NCBI GenBank assembly: GCA_963756495.1
Contig: CAVWNS010000014.1
Coordinates: forward strand, 558,001-622,000
Source of the DNA: DATFDN01 sp963756495
GTDB lineage: Bacteria; Pseudomonadota; Alphaproteobacteria; Acetobacterales; Acetobacteraceae
DNA length: 64,000 nt
Direction: 5' to 3'
The position numbers and the translations under genes were made by a program. The notes beneath the pieces were generated by a model, which was not told the DNA's origin, ran no database searches, and was given only the letters and a program-made list of their open reading frames with translations. Below, piece by piece: positions 46,308 to 53,807 of this stretch (the first letter of the stretch is position 1; each line of letters opens with the position of its first letter).

Positions 46308-47090
46308 TCAGGCGGCGGCCGCGGCGAACGGGCAGGCCCCCTTGCGGCGCTTGCGCGCGGCGACGGCATAGCTGCCGAACGGCCGGTCGGGGTCCGCACT
46401 CGGGCCGGCTATGCTCGCCTGGTAGTCGGCCCACTCGGCCGCACCGAAGCCATCGAGGTTGGCGGTCAGCTCGCCCGAGCCCAACGTCGCCTCGGCGTAG
46501 GCGGCGCGCGGCATGGGCTGGACCTGCAAGAGCGGGAAATCGGCGGCGAGGCGCACCGGGATGCCGGTTCGGGTCAGCCGCAGATTGGTGAACAGCGGGC
46601 CGAACCAGCGGTCGCTCTCCACGATGCCCTCATAAACGGCATAGCCGCCCGGTCCCGGCAGGTTGGCGGGGCCGCGCACCAGCAGGCTCCAGCCCGGCGC
46701 GGCGCGCGCCATCAGCCCGGTCCAGATCTGCACCGTCCCCGGCTCGGGGAGCGCGGTCAGGAACGGCGGCGAGCAACCGCGCAACGCCTCCGGAGCCGCC
46801 GCATCGAAGCGGGCCGCCTGGCCGGGGAATTGCGCGGCCGGCTGCAACGGCAGCCAGTCGGCAGCGCCTGCGTGGTGCCAGAACACGTCGGCGCCATCCC
46901 AGATCAGGCGCAGCTCCATCGGCGGGAATACATACCAGCCGAACCCCGCCGCCGAGGTGATCGCGTCGCAGTAGCGGTAGGCACGCGTAGGCAGCGTGCC
47001 GAGCGCCGAGCGGTCCGCGCGCTGTGGCGGGCGGGCCTGCTCGATCATCCGGTAGAAGCGGGCGGTCGGGATGTGCGGCTGGTCGGACAT
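46308..47090 (-). CDS. DUF6065 family protein
   Basis: I recognise the DUF6065 pattern in this 260-residue soluble protein, but the function is unknown. Conserved-looking blocks are TRAYRYCDAITSAAGFGWYV, LRLIWDGADVFWHH, GTVQIWTGLMARAAPGWSLL, VRGPANLPGPGGYAVYEGIV and DRWFGPLFTNLRLTRTGIPV. A late CPF motif follows a basic stretch (ARKRRKGACPF). The start at 47090 places the first block at residue 33. It lies 77 bases downstream of a repeat-containing micropeptide gene on the same strand, with a strong hairpin in the gap. The pair is probably one transcription unit. Confidence 0.75.
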   Translation of the reverse strand: MSDQPHIPTARFYRMIEQARPPQRADRSALGTLPTRAYRYCDAITSAAGFGWYVFPPMELRLIWDGADVFWHHAGAADWLPLQPAAQFPGQAARFDAAAPEALRGCSPPFLTALPEPGTVQIWTGLMARAAPGWSLLVRGPANLPGPGGYAVYEGIVESDRWFGPLFTNLRLTRTGIPVRLAADFPLLQVQPMPRAAYAEATLGSGELTANLDGFGAAEWADYQASIAGPSADPDRPFGSYAVAARKRRKGACPFAAAAA

Positions 47091-47132
47091 GTCTGCCTCG
47101 CAGAACGGGGGGCAAGCCGGTCGAGGAAGCAG

Positions 47133-47160
47133 CCGCCCCGCGTATGCCGGCGCGGGGCGG
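47133..47160 (-). promoter_or_regulatory. Strong hairpin between the repeat peptide and DUF6065 genes
   Basis: A perfect 10-bp GC stem (47133-47142 with 47151-47160) holds an 8-base loop. It starts 8 bases after the stop of the peptide gene and has no T-run. It could act as a partial terminator or RNA-stabilising element that makes the peptide more abundant than the enzyme. Confidence 0.55.
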
Positions 47161-47167
47161 GACTGCA

Positions 47168-47344
47168 TCAGGCGGCGCGACGATCCGTGGGCAGGCGGTA
47201 GCCCGCACCCAGGCGGATGCGGCCGGTATCGGCAACCTCGGCCGGGACCGGCGCCGGCAGGCGGTAGCCCGCACCCAGGCACACGCGGCCGGTATCGGTG
47301 GTTTCGGTGGCTGAGGGCTGGGGCAGGGCTTGGATCTTGTCCAT
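47168..47344 (-). CDS. 58-residue peptide with tandem DTGR-LGAGYRLP repeat
   Basis: A textbook Shine-Dalgarno site (AAAGGAG, seven bases before the ATG at 47344) opens a short frame. After a 16-residue leader (MDKIQALPQPSATETT) come two near-identical units, DTGRVCLGAGYRLP and DTGRIRLGAGYRLP, separated by APVPAEVA, then TDRRAA and stop. The units are 14 residues long, differing at two positions. Leader plus repeated core recalls precursors of modified peptides, but no maturation enzyme of a known class is present. The gene is too short for common ORF callers. DUF6065 follows downstream. Confidence 0.7.
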   Translation of the reverse strand: MDKIQALPQPSATETTDTGRVCLGAGYRLPAPVPAEVADTGRIRLGAGYRLPTDRRAA

Positions 47345-47730
47345 ATAGGGCTCCTTTGAAGTCGCAAACCGTCGCCGGATACCGGCGGCCTATCATCCGC
47401 AAATCGAAACAGATACGGATACGCAACGAATTGCGCGGCCGTATTTGATCGATTGGCGGAGTGAAGCGGGCGCATGTCGCCCGTTGACGAACACAGATTT
47501 AGCGCCTGCTCACGAAAACGTCAAGATGATTTTCCTAGCTCCAGAGAAAAACCTAGCGACACAAGCCGGGCCTTCCGCGCTGGATTTCCGTTATGGAATC
47601 GTTCATATTCCGCTCGAAGGTGTAAGCGGTCCCGCTCAGGCACCAATCCGCGAGGTTCCCGATCGCCCAGCTGGACGCACCGGAGGTCGCCGACATCCCT
47701 GCGCAGGGCGGTGCCGGAACCGCGCTACGC
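47345..47730. other. Intergenic region between the repeat peptide and regulator 2
   Basis: These 386 bases separate two divergent genes and must hold both promoters. Two inverted repeats are visible: CGCAA-cgaa-TTGCG at 47422-47435 and a GCGGGCG/CGCCCG hairpin at about 47466-47483. A short frame opens at ATG 47593 in the same frame as the regulator but stops at 47623. Confidence 0.5.
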
Positions 47731-49764
47731 TTGCGCGTGTTCGGCGCAATGGCGGCCCAGGACTGCGCCGGTCGCGACGTGCTGCCGAAGATGCGCAAGA
47801 CCCGCGCGGTTCTTGCCATTCTCGCCCTTCGGGCGTCGGAGCCTGTGCTGCGCGGCCATCTGACGGCCCTGCTCTGGAGCCGCCGCGAGCCGGAGCAGGC
47901 GCGCGGCTCCCTGCGGCAAGCCTTGCACGAATTGCACGAGTTGCTGGGCGCGGACGCGCGCGGGCTGCTGCAAGCCAACCGCACCCATGTCGCCCTGCGA
48001 AGCGAGGGACTTTGGGTGGACGCCGGCATGCTCGCGCAGGCGACACCGGAGCATCCCGAGGCCCTGAGGCTGTATCGCCCCTCGGTGCTGGACGACCTCG
48101 TCGGGCTCGACCCCGCATTCGACCGCTGGCGGGATACCGAGGGCCGGCGCCTGAGCCAGATCGCGCGCTCCCTGGCCGAGGCGGCGCTGGCCGCGGCGCC
48201 CGATCCGGCGGCAGTGATGGCGGCGGCCGGGCGGCTGCTCACGATCGATCCGGCGCATGAGCCCGCTTGGCGCGCGGTGATTCGCGCCCATGCCCACGCC
48301 GGCGACCGGGCGGCGGCAAGCGAGGCGTTTGCCCGCTGCAAAATCGCGCTCGGCGAGCGGTGCGGCCTGCTGCCGTCCAGCGAAACCGCCGCCCTGGCCG
48401 AGGCCGTGCGCGACGGACGCACCATCCCCGCCGGCCCGGAGCCGCCGCCCTCTCCCGGTTCCGTGTCCCGCGGGCCCGGCGCCGGCACGCGCGTGCGCAT
48501 CGGGGTCATGCCGCTGCGCGCTCTCGACCCCGGCCGCGACGGCGGGCTCTCGCTCGGGCTGGCCGAGGAGATCACGACCGCGCTGGCACCGTTCCGCTGG
48601 ATCTCCTGCGTCTCCAGCTCCTCGCTTGCCGCGATCGCGGCCGAGCCGCGCGATGCCAGCCCAGCCTGGCATGGCCTGGATCTCGACTTCCTGCTCGAAG
48701 GAACGATCCAGCATGGCCGCGACCACATCCGCATCATGGCCCGGCTGCTCGACATGCGCGCGGCTGGCGAGGTGGTGTGGGCGCGCCGGTTCGACCGCGG
48801 CACGCAGGACATACTGATGCTGCAGGACGAGATCGCCTCGGCGACCGCCGCGCAGATCGCGCCCGAGCTGCTGCTGCGCGAGGGCGAGCGGGCGGTGGCC
48901 CGGCGCCGGGCCGACCCGACCTCGCACGACCTGATGCTGCGCGCCGTCCCAGCCATCTACCGGCTCGACCGGTCCGGCTTCCGCGCCGCCGGCGAGATGC
49001 TCGAGGAGGCGCTGGCACTGGACCCGGGCAACGCCGCAGCTCATGCCTGGCTCGCGCACTGGCATCTGTTCCTGGTCGGCCAGGGCTGGGCCGAGGACCC
49101 GGATGCGGCGACCCGGCGCGCCGGCGGGCTGGCCGAGCGGGCGGTCACGCTCGATCCAGGGGACGCGCGCGCCCTGACCCTCGCCGGGCATGTGCGCGGG
49201 TTCCTCCACCGCAAGGCGCAGGAGGCGCACGCGCTGCACGAGCGGGCTCTGGCGATCAATCCGAACCTCGCGCTGGCCTGGTGCCTGTCGGGTCTGACGC
49301 ACTGCTATGTGGGCGACCAGGACCAAGCGATCAGGCGCATCCGCCAGGCGCAGGCGTTGTCGCCATACGATCCTCATGGCTTCTTCTTCGACATGGCGCT
49401 GACCATGCCGCACCTGCTGCGCCACGAACACGAGATCGCGGCCGAGGTCGGCCGGCGCGCGGTCGAGCTGAACCCGGTCTTCTCCTCCAGCTACAAAGGC
49501 CACCTCGCCGCACTGGGCCATCTCGGTCTCGACGAGCAGGCGGCCGCCCTGCGCGAGCGGCTGTTGGGCCTGGAGCCGGGCTTCACGGTGCAGACCGCGA
49601 CGCAGCGGTCCCCCCTCATGCGCGCGGAGGATCTCGCGCACTACACCGAGGGGCTCCGGCTGGCGGGATTGCCCGAGGGCGGGGGGACGGACGCGGCGCA
49701 GCCACGTCCGCCCATTTCCTCTCCTCCGGACAGGCTGGTCAGGTCACGGACGGCCGCACATTAG
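47731..49764 (+). CDS. BTAD/TolB-like/TPR transcriptional regulator (paralogue 2)
   Basis: This 677-residue protein is clearly related to the regulator at 3 kb along its full length. The N-terminal winged-helix region has VLPKMRKTRAVLAILAL, then the BTAD region to about residue 225, the TolB-like domain from about 250 to 385 (IGVMPLRAL, SLGLAEEITTALAPFRW, LDFLLEGTIQHGRDHIRI), and TPR units (ALALDPGNAAAHAWLAHWHL). WHxFLVGQGWA is shared by both. The start is uncertain: the frame has no ATG or GTG before the TTG at 47731, although homology (TALRLRVFG) continues upstream to a stop at 47623. It is likely to regulate neighbouring genes, but that is inference. Confidence 0.72.
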   Translation: MRVFGAMAAQDCAGRDVLPKMRKTRAVLAILALRASEPVLRGHLTALLWSRREPEQARGSLRQALHELHELLGADARGLLQANRTHVALRSEGLWVDAGMLAQATPEHPEALRLYRPSVLDDLVGLDPAFDRWRDTEGRRLSQIARSLAEAALAAAPDPAAVMAAAGRLLTIDPAHEPAWRAVIRAHAHAGDRAAASEAFARCKIALGERCGLLPSSETAALAEAVRDGRTIPAGPEPPPSPGSVSRGPGAGTRVRIGVMPLRALDPGRDGGLSLGLAEEITTALAPFRWISCVSSSSLAAIAAEPRDASPAWHGLDLDFLLEGTIQHGRDHIRIMARLLDMRAAGEVVWARRFDRGTQDILMLQDEIASATAAQIAPELLLREGERAVARRRADPTSHDLMLRAVPAIYRLDRSGFRAAGEMLEEALALDPGNAAAHAWLAHWHLFLVGQGWAEDPDAATRRAGGLAERAVTLDPGDARALTLAGHVRGFLHRKAQEAHALHERALAINPNLALAWCLSGLTHCYVGDQDQAIRRIRQAQALSPYDPHGFFFDMALTMPHLLRHEHEIAAEVGRRAVELNPVFSSSYKGHLAALGHLGLDEQAAALRERLLGLEPGFTVQTATQRSPLMRAEDLAHYTEGLRLAGLPEGGGTDAAQPRPPISSPPDRLVRSRTAAH

Positions 49765-50297
49765 CCGACCTGCGGCAGAACCGCGGGGAGCCTGCCCGCC
49801 GGCATTCTTGTGCCCGCCACCCGCGACCGCCCCGACGCCCGGCGGGTCGTCCCCACGCCAGTGAGTCCGGCGACGATCAGGTCGATGCCCTCGGCGTGCC
49901 AGCGCTGGACGGCCTTGTGGTCCGCCCCCATCGCCGCGCCCAAGCGCCGCCAGGGGAACAGGTGCCGGTCGGTGATCGGGCTGACCAGGCTGCGGGCGCC
50001 GACGATGCGGCGCAGCACGTAGCGGTCCACCGGGATGAGCTGAATCCAGCCCAGCGCCTCGTCCATGCGCGTGATCTTCGCAGCCGAAGGCACCGGCGGC
50101 CGGATGCGCTTTTCCTCCCAGCCATAGGCATCCATCGCCGCGCGCACGACCTCCAGGTTGGAGGTACGCAGCTTGGTGGTCCAGCCGGTGGTGGGCAGGG
50201 CGAGAAGCGCCGCCCCGGCCTCCTCCAGCCGCCAGGTCACGAACTTCGCGTCGATGGGCGCCTCGGCCGTGCGCGGGTCGGCGGACATGGTCTGCAT
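49761..50297 (-). CDS. DUF6362 family protein
   Basis: The 178-residue protein matches the DUF6362 pattern, small proteins often found near phage genes. The conserved part is ITRMDEALGWIQLIPVDRYV, LRRIVGARSLVSPITDRHLF and PWRRLGAAMGADHKAVQRWH, where the last block looks like a helix-turn-helix DNA-binding segment. The start at 50297 has AAGGAGA eight bases before it. The left end of an IS21-type element lies 19 bases upstream, separating this gene from its probable operon partner at 52953-53258. The stop overlaps the regulator gene by 4 bases. Confidence 0.72.
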   Translation of the reverse strand: MQTMSADPRTAEAPIDAKFVTWRLEEAGAALLALPTTGWTTKLRTSNLEVVRAAMDAYGWEEKRIRPPVPSAAKITRMDEALGWIQLIPVDRYVLRRIVGARSLVSPITDRHLFPWRRLGAAMGADHKAVQRWHAEGIDLIVAGLTGVGTTRRASGRSRVAGTRMPAGRLPAVLPQVG

Positions 50298-50308
50298 GGA
50301 ACGGGTCT

Positions 50309-50315
50309 CCTTGGG
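50309..50315. repeat. Left 7-bp target-site duplication of the IS21-type element
   Basis: CCTTGGG here equals the heptamer directly after the right end (52941-52947), marking the original insertion site. Confidence 0.93.
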
Positions 50316-50485
50316 TGCGTATTCCGGAGCAAGTCGGCCAGGCATTCCGATTTCATGTCGGCCACTGATTCCGGGGTGATGTCGGCCATTCCGATCTGAT
50401 CTCGGCTACCCCTGAGAGGGGTGGCGTTGCCTGACCGCTGGGCAGGTGAGCGGTCTGCCGTCTCGTCAGGGCGAGAGGGAGACCG

Positions 50486-52033
50486 ATGCCGGCCGAGAGA
50501 GTGTCGATGCGACGGGTGCGCGAGATCCTGCGATTGAAATACGAATGCGGCATCTCCGACCGCGCCATTGCGGTTGCGGTCGGGGTGGCGCGCAGCACGG
50601 TGCAGCTCTGCCTGGCTCGGGTCGCCGCGGCGGGGCTGAGCTGGCCATTGCCTGCGACGCTGACCGATCAGGGCCTGGAGGCACTGCTGTTCGCGCCGGC
50701 CGGCTGCAAACCGGGCGCGCGGCACAAGGCGGAGCCGGACTGGGCAGCGGTCCACCGCGAGCTGCGTCGCCCGGGGGTGACCCTGCTGCTGCTCTGGGAG
50801 GAGTACCGGGCCATCCATTCCAGCGGCTACGGCTACAGTCGCTGGTGCGAGCTCTACCGGAGCTGGGAGGCTCGCCTGTCGCCGAGCATGCGCCAGGCCC
50901 ACCCGGCCGGCGAGCGGCTGTTCGTCGACTATGCCGGGCAAACGGTAGAGGTGGTGGACGCCAGCACCGGCGAGCTGCGCCCGGCACAGGTATTCGTCGC
51001 GGTGCTCGGGGCGTCGAACTACACCTATGCCGAGGCGAGCTGGACCCAGAGTCTGCCCGATTGGATCGGCTCGCACGTCTGCGCGCTGAGTTTTCTGGGC
51101 GGCGTGCCGCGCCAGATCGTGCCGGACAACCTGCGCGCCGGGGTTTTGCGGGCGAACTGGTATGAGCCCGGGATCAACCCGAGCTACCGCGACCTGGCGG
51201 CGCACTATGGCACGGCGATCCTGCCGGCACGGGTGCGCCGGCCGCGCGACAAGGCCAAGGTCGAGGCCGGGGTACTGGTCGTTGAGCGCTGGATTCTGGC
51301 GCGATTGCGCAACCAGCGCTTCTTCTCCCTGGCCGAGCTCAATGCGTCGATCGCAGCGCTGGTCACCGAACTCAACGCCAGGCCGATGCGCAAACTCGGC
51401 GTCAGCCGCCGCCAGCTGTTCGAGCAATTGGACCAGCCGGCGCTGTTGCCGTTGCCGGCGGAACCGTTCGTCTACGCCGAGTGGCGCATCCGGCGCGTCG
51501 CGCTCGACTACCACGTCGACGTCGACGGCCATTACTACTCGGTGCCGCACCGGCTGCTGCGCGAGCAGGTCGAGGCGCGCATCACCGCTCGCACCATCGA
51601 GCTGTTTCACAGAGGCGAGCGCGTCGCGGTGCATCTGCGCGGCGGCGCGCGCGGGCGGCACACCACCCTGCCCGAGCACATGCCGCGGGCGCACCGGCGG
51701 CATGCCGAGTGGACCATCGCGCGCATCGGCCAGGAGGCGGCTGCGATTGGCACGGCGACCGCGCGACTGACGGCGCTGATCCTGGAGACCCGGCCGCATC
51801 CCGAACAAGGTTTCCGGGCTTGTCTCGGCATTCTGCGCCTGGTGCGCAGCTACGGCCGCGAGCGCGTGGAGGCGGCCTGCGCGCGGGGATTGGAGATCGG
51901 GGCGCGCTCCTACGGCAGCGTGCAGTCGATCCTGCAGCACGGCCTCGACCGTCAGCCGCCCACAGCGTCGGCCCGTGAGGGCGAGCTGCCGCTGCTGCAC
52001 CCGAACATCCGCGGTTCCGGCTACTACCATTGA
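50486..52033 (+). CDS. istA: IS21-family transposase IstA
   Basis: IstA is the DDE transposase of the element. The 515-residue protein has an N-terminal helix-turn-helix (ISDRAIAVAVGVARSTVQLC), and the catalytic core shows the first Asp in RLFVDYAGQTVEVVD, the second Asp in RQIVPDNLRAGVL, and the Glu in DKAKVEAGVLVVERWIL. A C-terminal beta domain follows (VDVDGHYYSVPHRLLREQVE). The start at 50486 follows GAGAGGGAG. The stop is 11 bases before the probable istB start. Confidence 0.95.
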   Translation: MPAERVSMRRVREILRLKYECGISDRAIAVAVGVARSTVQLCLARVAAAGLSWPLPATLTDQGLEALLFAPAGCKPGARHKAEPDWAAVHRELRRPGVTLLLLWEEYRAIHSSGYGYSRWCELYRSWEARLSPSMRQAHPAGERLFVDYAGQTVEVVDASTGELRPAQVFVAVLGASNYTYAEASWTQSLPDWIGSHVCALSFLGGVPRQIVPDNLRAGVLRANWYEPGINPSYRDLAAHYGTAILPARVRRPRDKAKVEAGVLVVERWILARLRNQRFFSLAELNASIAALVTELNARPMRKLGVSRRQLFEQLDQPALLPLPAEPFVYAEWRIRRVALDYHVDVDGHYYSVPHRLLREQVEARITARTIELFHRGERVAVHLRGGARGRHTTLPEHMPRAHRRHAEWTIARIGQEAAAIGTATARLTALILETRPHPEQGFRACLGILRLVRSYGRERVEAACARGLEIGARSYGSVQSILQHGLDRQPPTASAREGELPLLHPNIRGSGYYH

Positions 52034-52044
52034 GGAGAGCCCCG

Positions 52045-52812
52045 TTGCTGACCCACCCCACGCTCGACCAGTTGCACCAGCTCGGCCTCGCCGGGATGGC
52101 GCGCGCCTTTGAGGAGCTGAGCGCCAGCCCGCGCGGCGCCGAACTCGACCATGCGGAGTGGCTCGGGTTGCTGCTCGACCGCGAGCTCGCCGACCGCCAG
52201 GACCGTCGGCTCAAGGCGCGGCTGCGCTACGCCCGGCTGCGCCATCAGGCGGCGGTCGAGGATGTCGACTACCGCACCCCGCGCGGCCTGGATCGCGCGC
52301 TGTTCCAGAAGCTGGCGACGGGCGGCTGGATCGAGGCCAGGCAGAACCTGATCATCGAGGGCCCGACCGGGGTGGGGAAGTCGTGGCTGGCCTGCGCGCT
52401 CGGCCACAAGGCATGCCGCGACAACCACTCCGTCCTCTACCAGCGCATCCCGCGCCTGTTCGCCGATCTGGCGCTGGCGCGCGGCGACGGTCGCTACGCC
52501 AGGCTGATGCGGGCCCTCGGCGGGGTGAAGCTGCTGATCCTGGACGACTGGGGGCTGGAGCCGCTCGGCGCGGAGCAGCGCCACGACCTGCTGGAGATCG
52601 TCGAGGACCGTTACGGCCGCGGCGCCACGCTGCTCACCAGCCAAATCCCCGTGGACCGCTGGCACGATCTGATCGGAGATCTAACGATCGGGGACGCCAT
52701 TCTGGATCGTATCGTCCACAACGCCCACCGCATCCAGTTGCGCGGCGAAGTCCCTGCGCAGAAAAAAGGCTCAGGAGGCCATCATGGCTTGACCCAGCCG
52801 ATACCGCCGTGA
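52045..52812 (+). CDS. istB: IS21-family helper ATPase IstB
   Basis: IstB is the AAA+ helper that selects target DNA and recruits IstA. The 255-residue protein has the N-terminal helical domain (MARAFEELSASPRGAELDHA), Walker A (LIIEGPTGVGKSWLACALGH), Walker B (VKLLILDDWGLEPL), sensor 1 (GATLLTSQIPVDRWHDLIGD) and the end with DAILDRIVHNAHRI. The likely start is a TTG at 52045 preceded by GAGGAGAG. Another TTG at 52030 is possible. Confidence 0.94.
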   Translation: MLTHPTLDQLHQLGLAGMARAFEELSASPRGAELDHAEWLGLLLDRELADRQDRRLKARLRYARLRHQAAVEDVDYRTPRGLDRALFQKLATGGWIEARQNLIIEGPTGVGKSWLACALGHKACRDNHSVLYQRIPRLFADLALARGDGRYARLMRALGGVKLLILDDWGLEPLGAEQRHDLLEIVEDRYGRGATLLTSQIPVDRWHDLIGDLTIGDAILDRIVHNAHRIQLRGEVPAQKKGSGGHHGLTQPIPP

Positions 52813-52940
52813 AGAGATCCGCCCAGCCCACGGGCAGCGCCACCCCGGCCGACATCGATCGGAACGGCCGGCCGACCTCAGTCGGAATGGGTGGCCGACA
52901 TCAGGCCGGAAATCACCGGCCGACTTCAGCGGAATGCGCA

Positions 52941-52947
52941 CCTTGGG
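52941..52947. repeat. Right 7-bp target-site duplication of the IS21-type element
   Basis: CCTTGGG directly outside the right end matches the left copy at 50309-50315. Confidence 0.93.
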
Positions 52948-52952
52948 CCGGG

Positions 52953-53258
52953 TCAGCGGGAGAAGATAGGCAGCGGGTAATCGATCCCCTCGAGCAGCGT
53001 GTCGGCGATCAAGGCGCCCCAGCTTCTCGGATGGCCCGCCGCCAGCGGCTCGCGTTCGGGATCGTCCGCCGGTGGGCTGAAGTCCGACGGGGGACGCCGG
53101 GCACCGATCGCCAGCGCGCGCGCCATCACCGCCTGCGGGGCACGGCCGAGGGCGCGGGCGATGTCGGCCCATGTCCCGCCTTCCGCCCGCAAGCGACGGA
53201 GCCGGCCGTCCTCTGCATCGGTCCAGCGGGCGGAAAGCGAGGACTGGCGGGACGGCAT
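52953..53258 (-). CDS. SANT/Myb-like small DNA-binding protein
   Basis: The 101-residue protein has an N-terminal tri-helical DNA-binding pattern with spaced tryptophans (ARWTDAEDGRLRRLRAEGGT, then WADIARALGRAPQAVMARAL), like SANT/Myb or GcrA-type domains. The C-terminal half is proline-rich. The GAGG site before the ATG at 53258 supports the start. A perfect SOS-type box lies 15 bases upstream. Before the IS21 insertion it was directly followed by the DUF6362 gene, so the two were probably one operon. The stop lies 5 bases from the target duplication. Confidence 0.7.
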   Translation of the reverse strand: MPSRQSSLSARWTDAEDGRLRRLRAEGGTWADIARALGRAPQAVMARALAIGARRPPSDFSPPADDPEREPLAAGHPRSWGALIADTLLEGIDYPLPIFSR

Positions 53259-53273
53259 GGGCGACCTCGATTG

Positions 53274-53288
53274 GAACAAATAGCGAAC
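53274..53288 (-). promoter_or_regulatory. LexA (SOS) box of alphaproteobacterial type
   Basis: On the minus strand the site reads GTTCGCTATTTGTTC, exactly GTTC-N7-GTTC, the direct-repeat consensus for LexA of Alphaproteobacteria. It lies 15 bases before the SANT-like gene's ATG and would cover its promoter. Confidence 0.65.
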
Positions 53289-53405
53289 ATTAGTTAGCCT
53301 CGCTTTTCCGTGATTGTCAAACATAATAACATGATCGGCGCTGACGAGCCGAAATGGAGCGGCTTTGACCTATTCCCGTTAGCGAATCTGACGTATGCTC
53401 GACCG

Positions 53406-53756
53406 ATGAGCAGTCCGCGCGAGATCGGCGAGCGCATCCGCCTTACCCGTCAGGAGCGCGGGATCACCCAGGAGGAGCTGGCGAGCGCCGTCGGCGTCTC
53501 GCGCAGTGCGGTTGCGCAGTGGGAGACCGGCCGGTCAGGCCAGGTCACGGGCAACCTCACCCGTATCGCGGCGGTGCTGGGCGTCGGCGTGGAGTTCCTG
53601 ATGCAGGGCGCCGTCCCCAGCATCCCCCAGCCGGCGAGCGGGGATGAAATGGCGATGCTTCGCCTCTATCGAGAATGCTCGCCGGAGGACAAGCAGATCC
53701 TGCTGCGCACCGCGCGCCGGCTTGCCCGCACGCGGGAACTGGACACCGTGGTCTAG
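53406..53756 (+). CDS. XRE-family transcriptional regulator
   Basis: The 116-residue protein is a phage-repressor-like regulator with a helix-turn-helix (IRLTRQERGITQEELASAVG, then VSRSAVAQWETG). Its short C-terminal part (SPEDKQILLRTARRLARTR) is helical. The start at 53406 lies seven bases after a possible -10 element (TATGCT, 53394-53399), so the mRNA could be nearly leaderless. TAGCGAA occurs upstream at 53281 and 53380, which may be operator sites. It faces away from the SOS-boxed SANT-like gene and could repress it. Confidence 0.85.
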   Translation: MSSPREIGERIRLTRQERGITQEELASAVGVSRSAVAQWETGRSGQVTGNLTRIAAVLGVGVEFLMQGAVPSIPQPASGDEMAMLRLYRECSPEDKQILLRTARRLARTRELDTVV

Positions 53757-53807
53757 AGCCGCGCCGACCTGATCGGACGTGCCGGACTCGCTGCGGCGCC
53801 CAGGGTG

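Larger units (their letters stand above)
50316..52940. mobile_element. IS21-family insertion sequence
   Basis: The element is 2625 bp long with istA and istB. Its ends begin TGCG(T/C)ATTCCG in inverted orientation. Each end carries about four copies of a 19-23 bp repeat of the form ATTCCG-N6 to 8-GTCGGCC, the multiple transposase-binding sites typical of this family. A 7-bp target duplication (CCTTGGG) sits directly outside both ends. It appears complete and recently inserted. Confidence 0.96.

Noticed and set aside
47593..47625. A ten-codon peptide (MESFIFRSKV) upstream of regulator 2
   Set aside because: Too short, no ribosome-binding site. More likely part of the uncertain regulator start.
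50316..50420. A CRISPR-like array at the IS21 left end
   Set aside because: The 19-23 bp repeats are transposase-binding sites found in inverted form at the other end. Spacing is too short and no cas gene is present.
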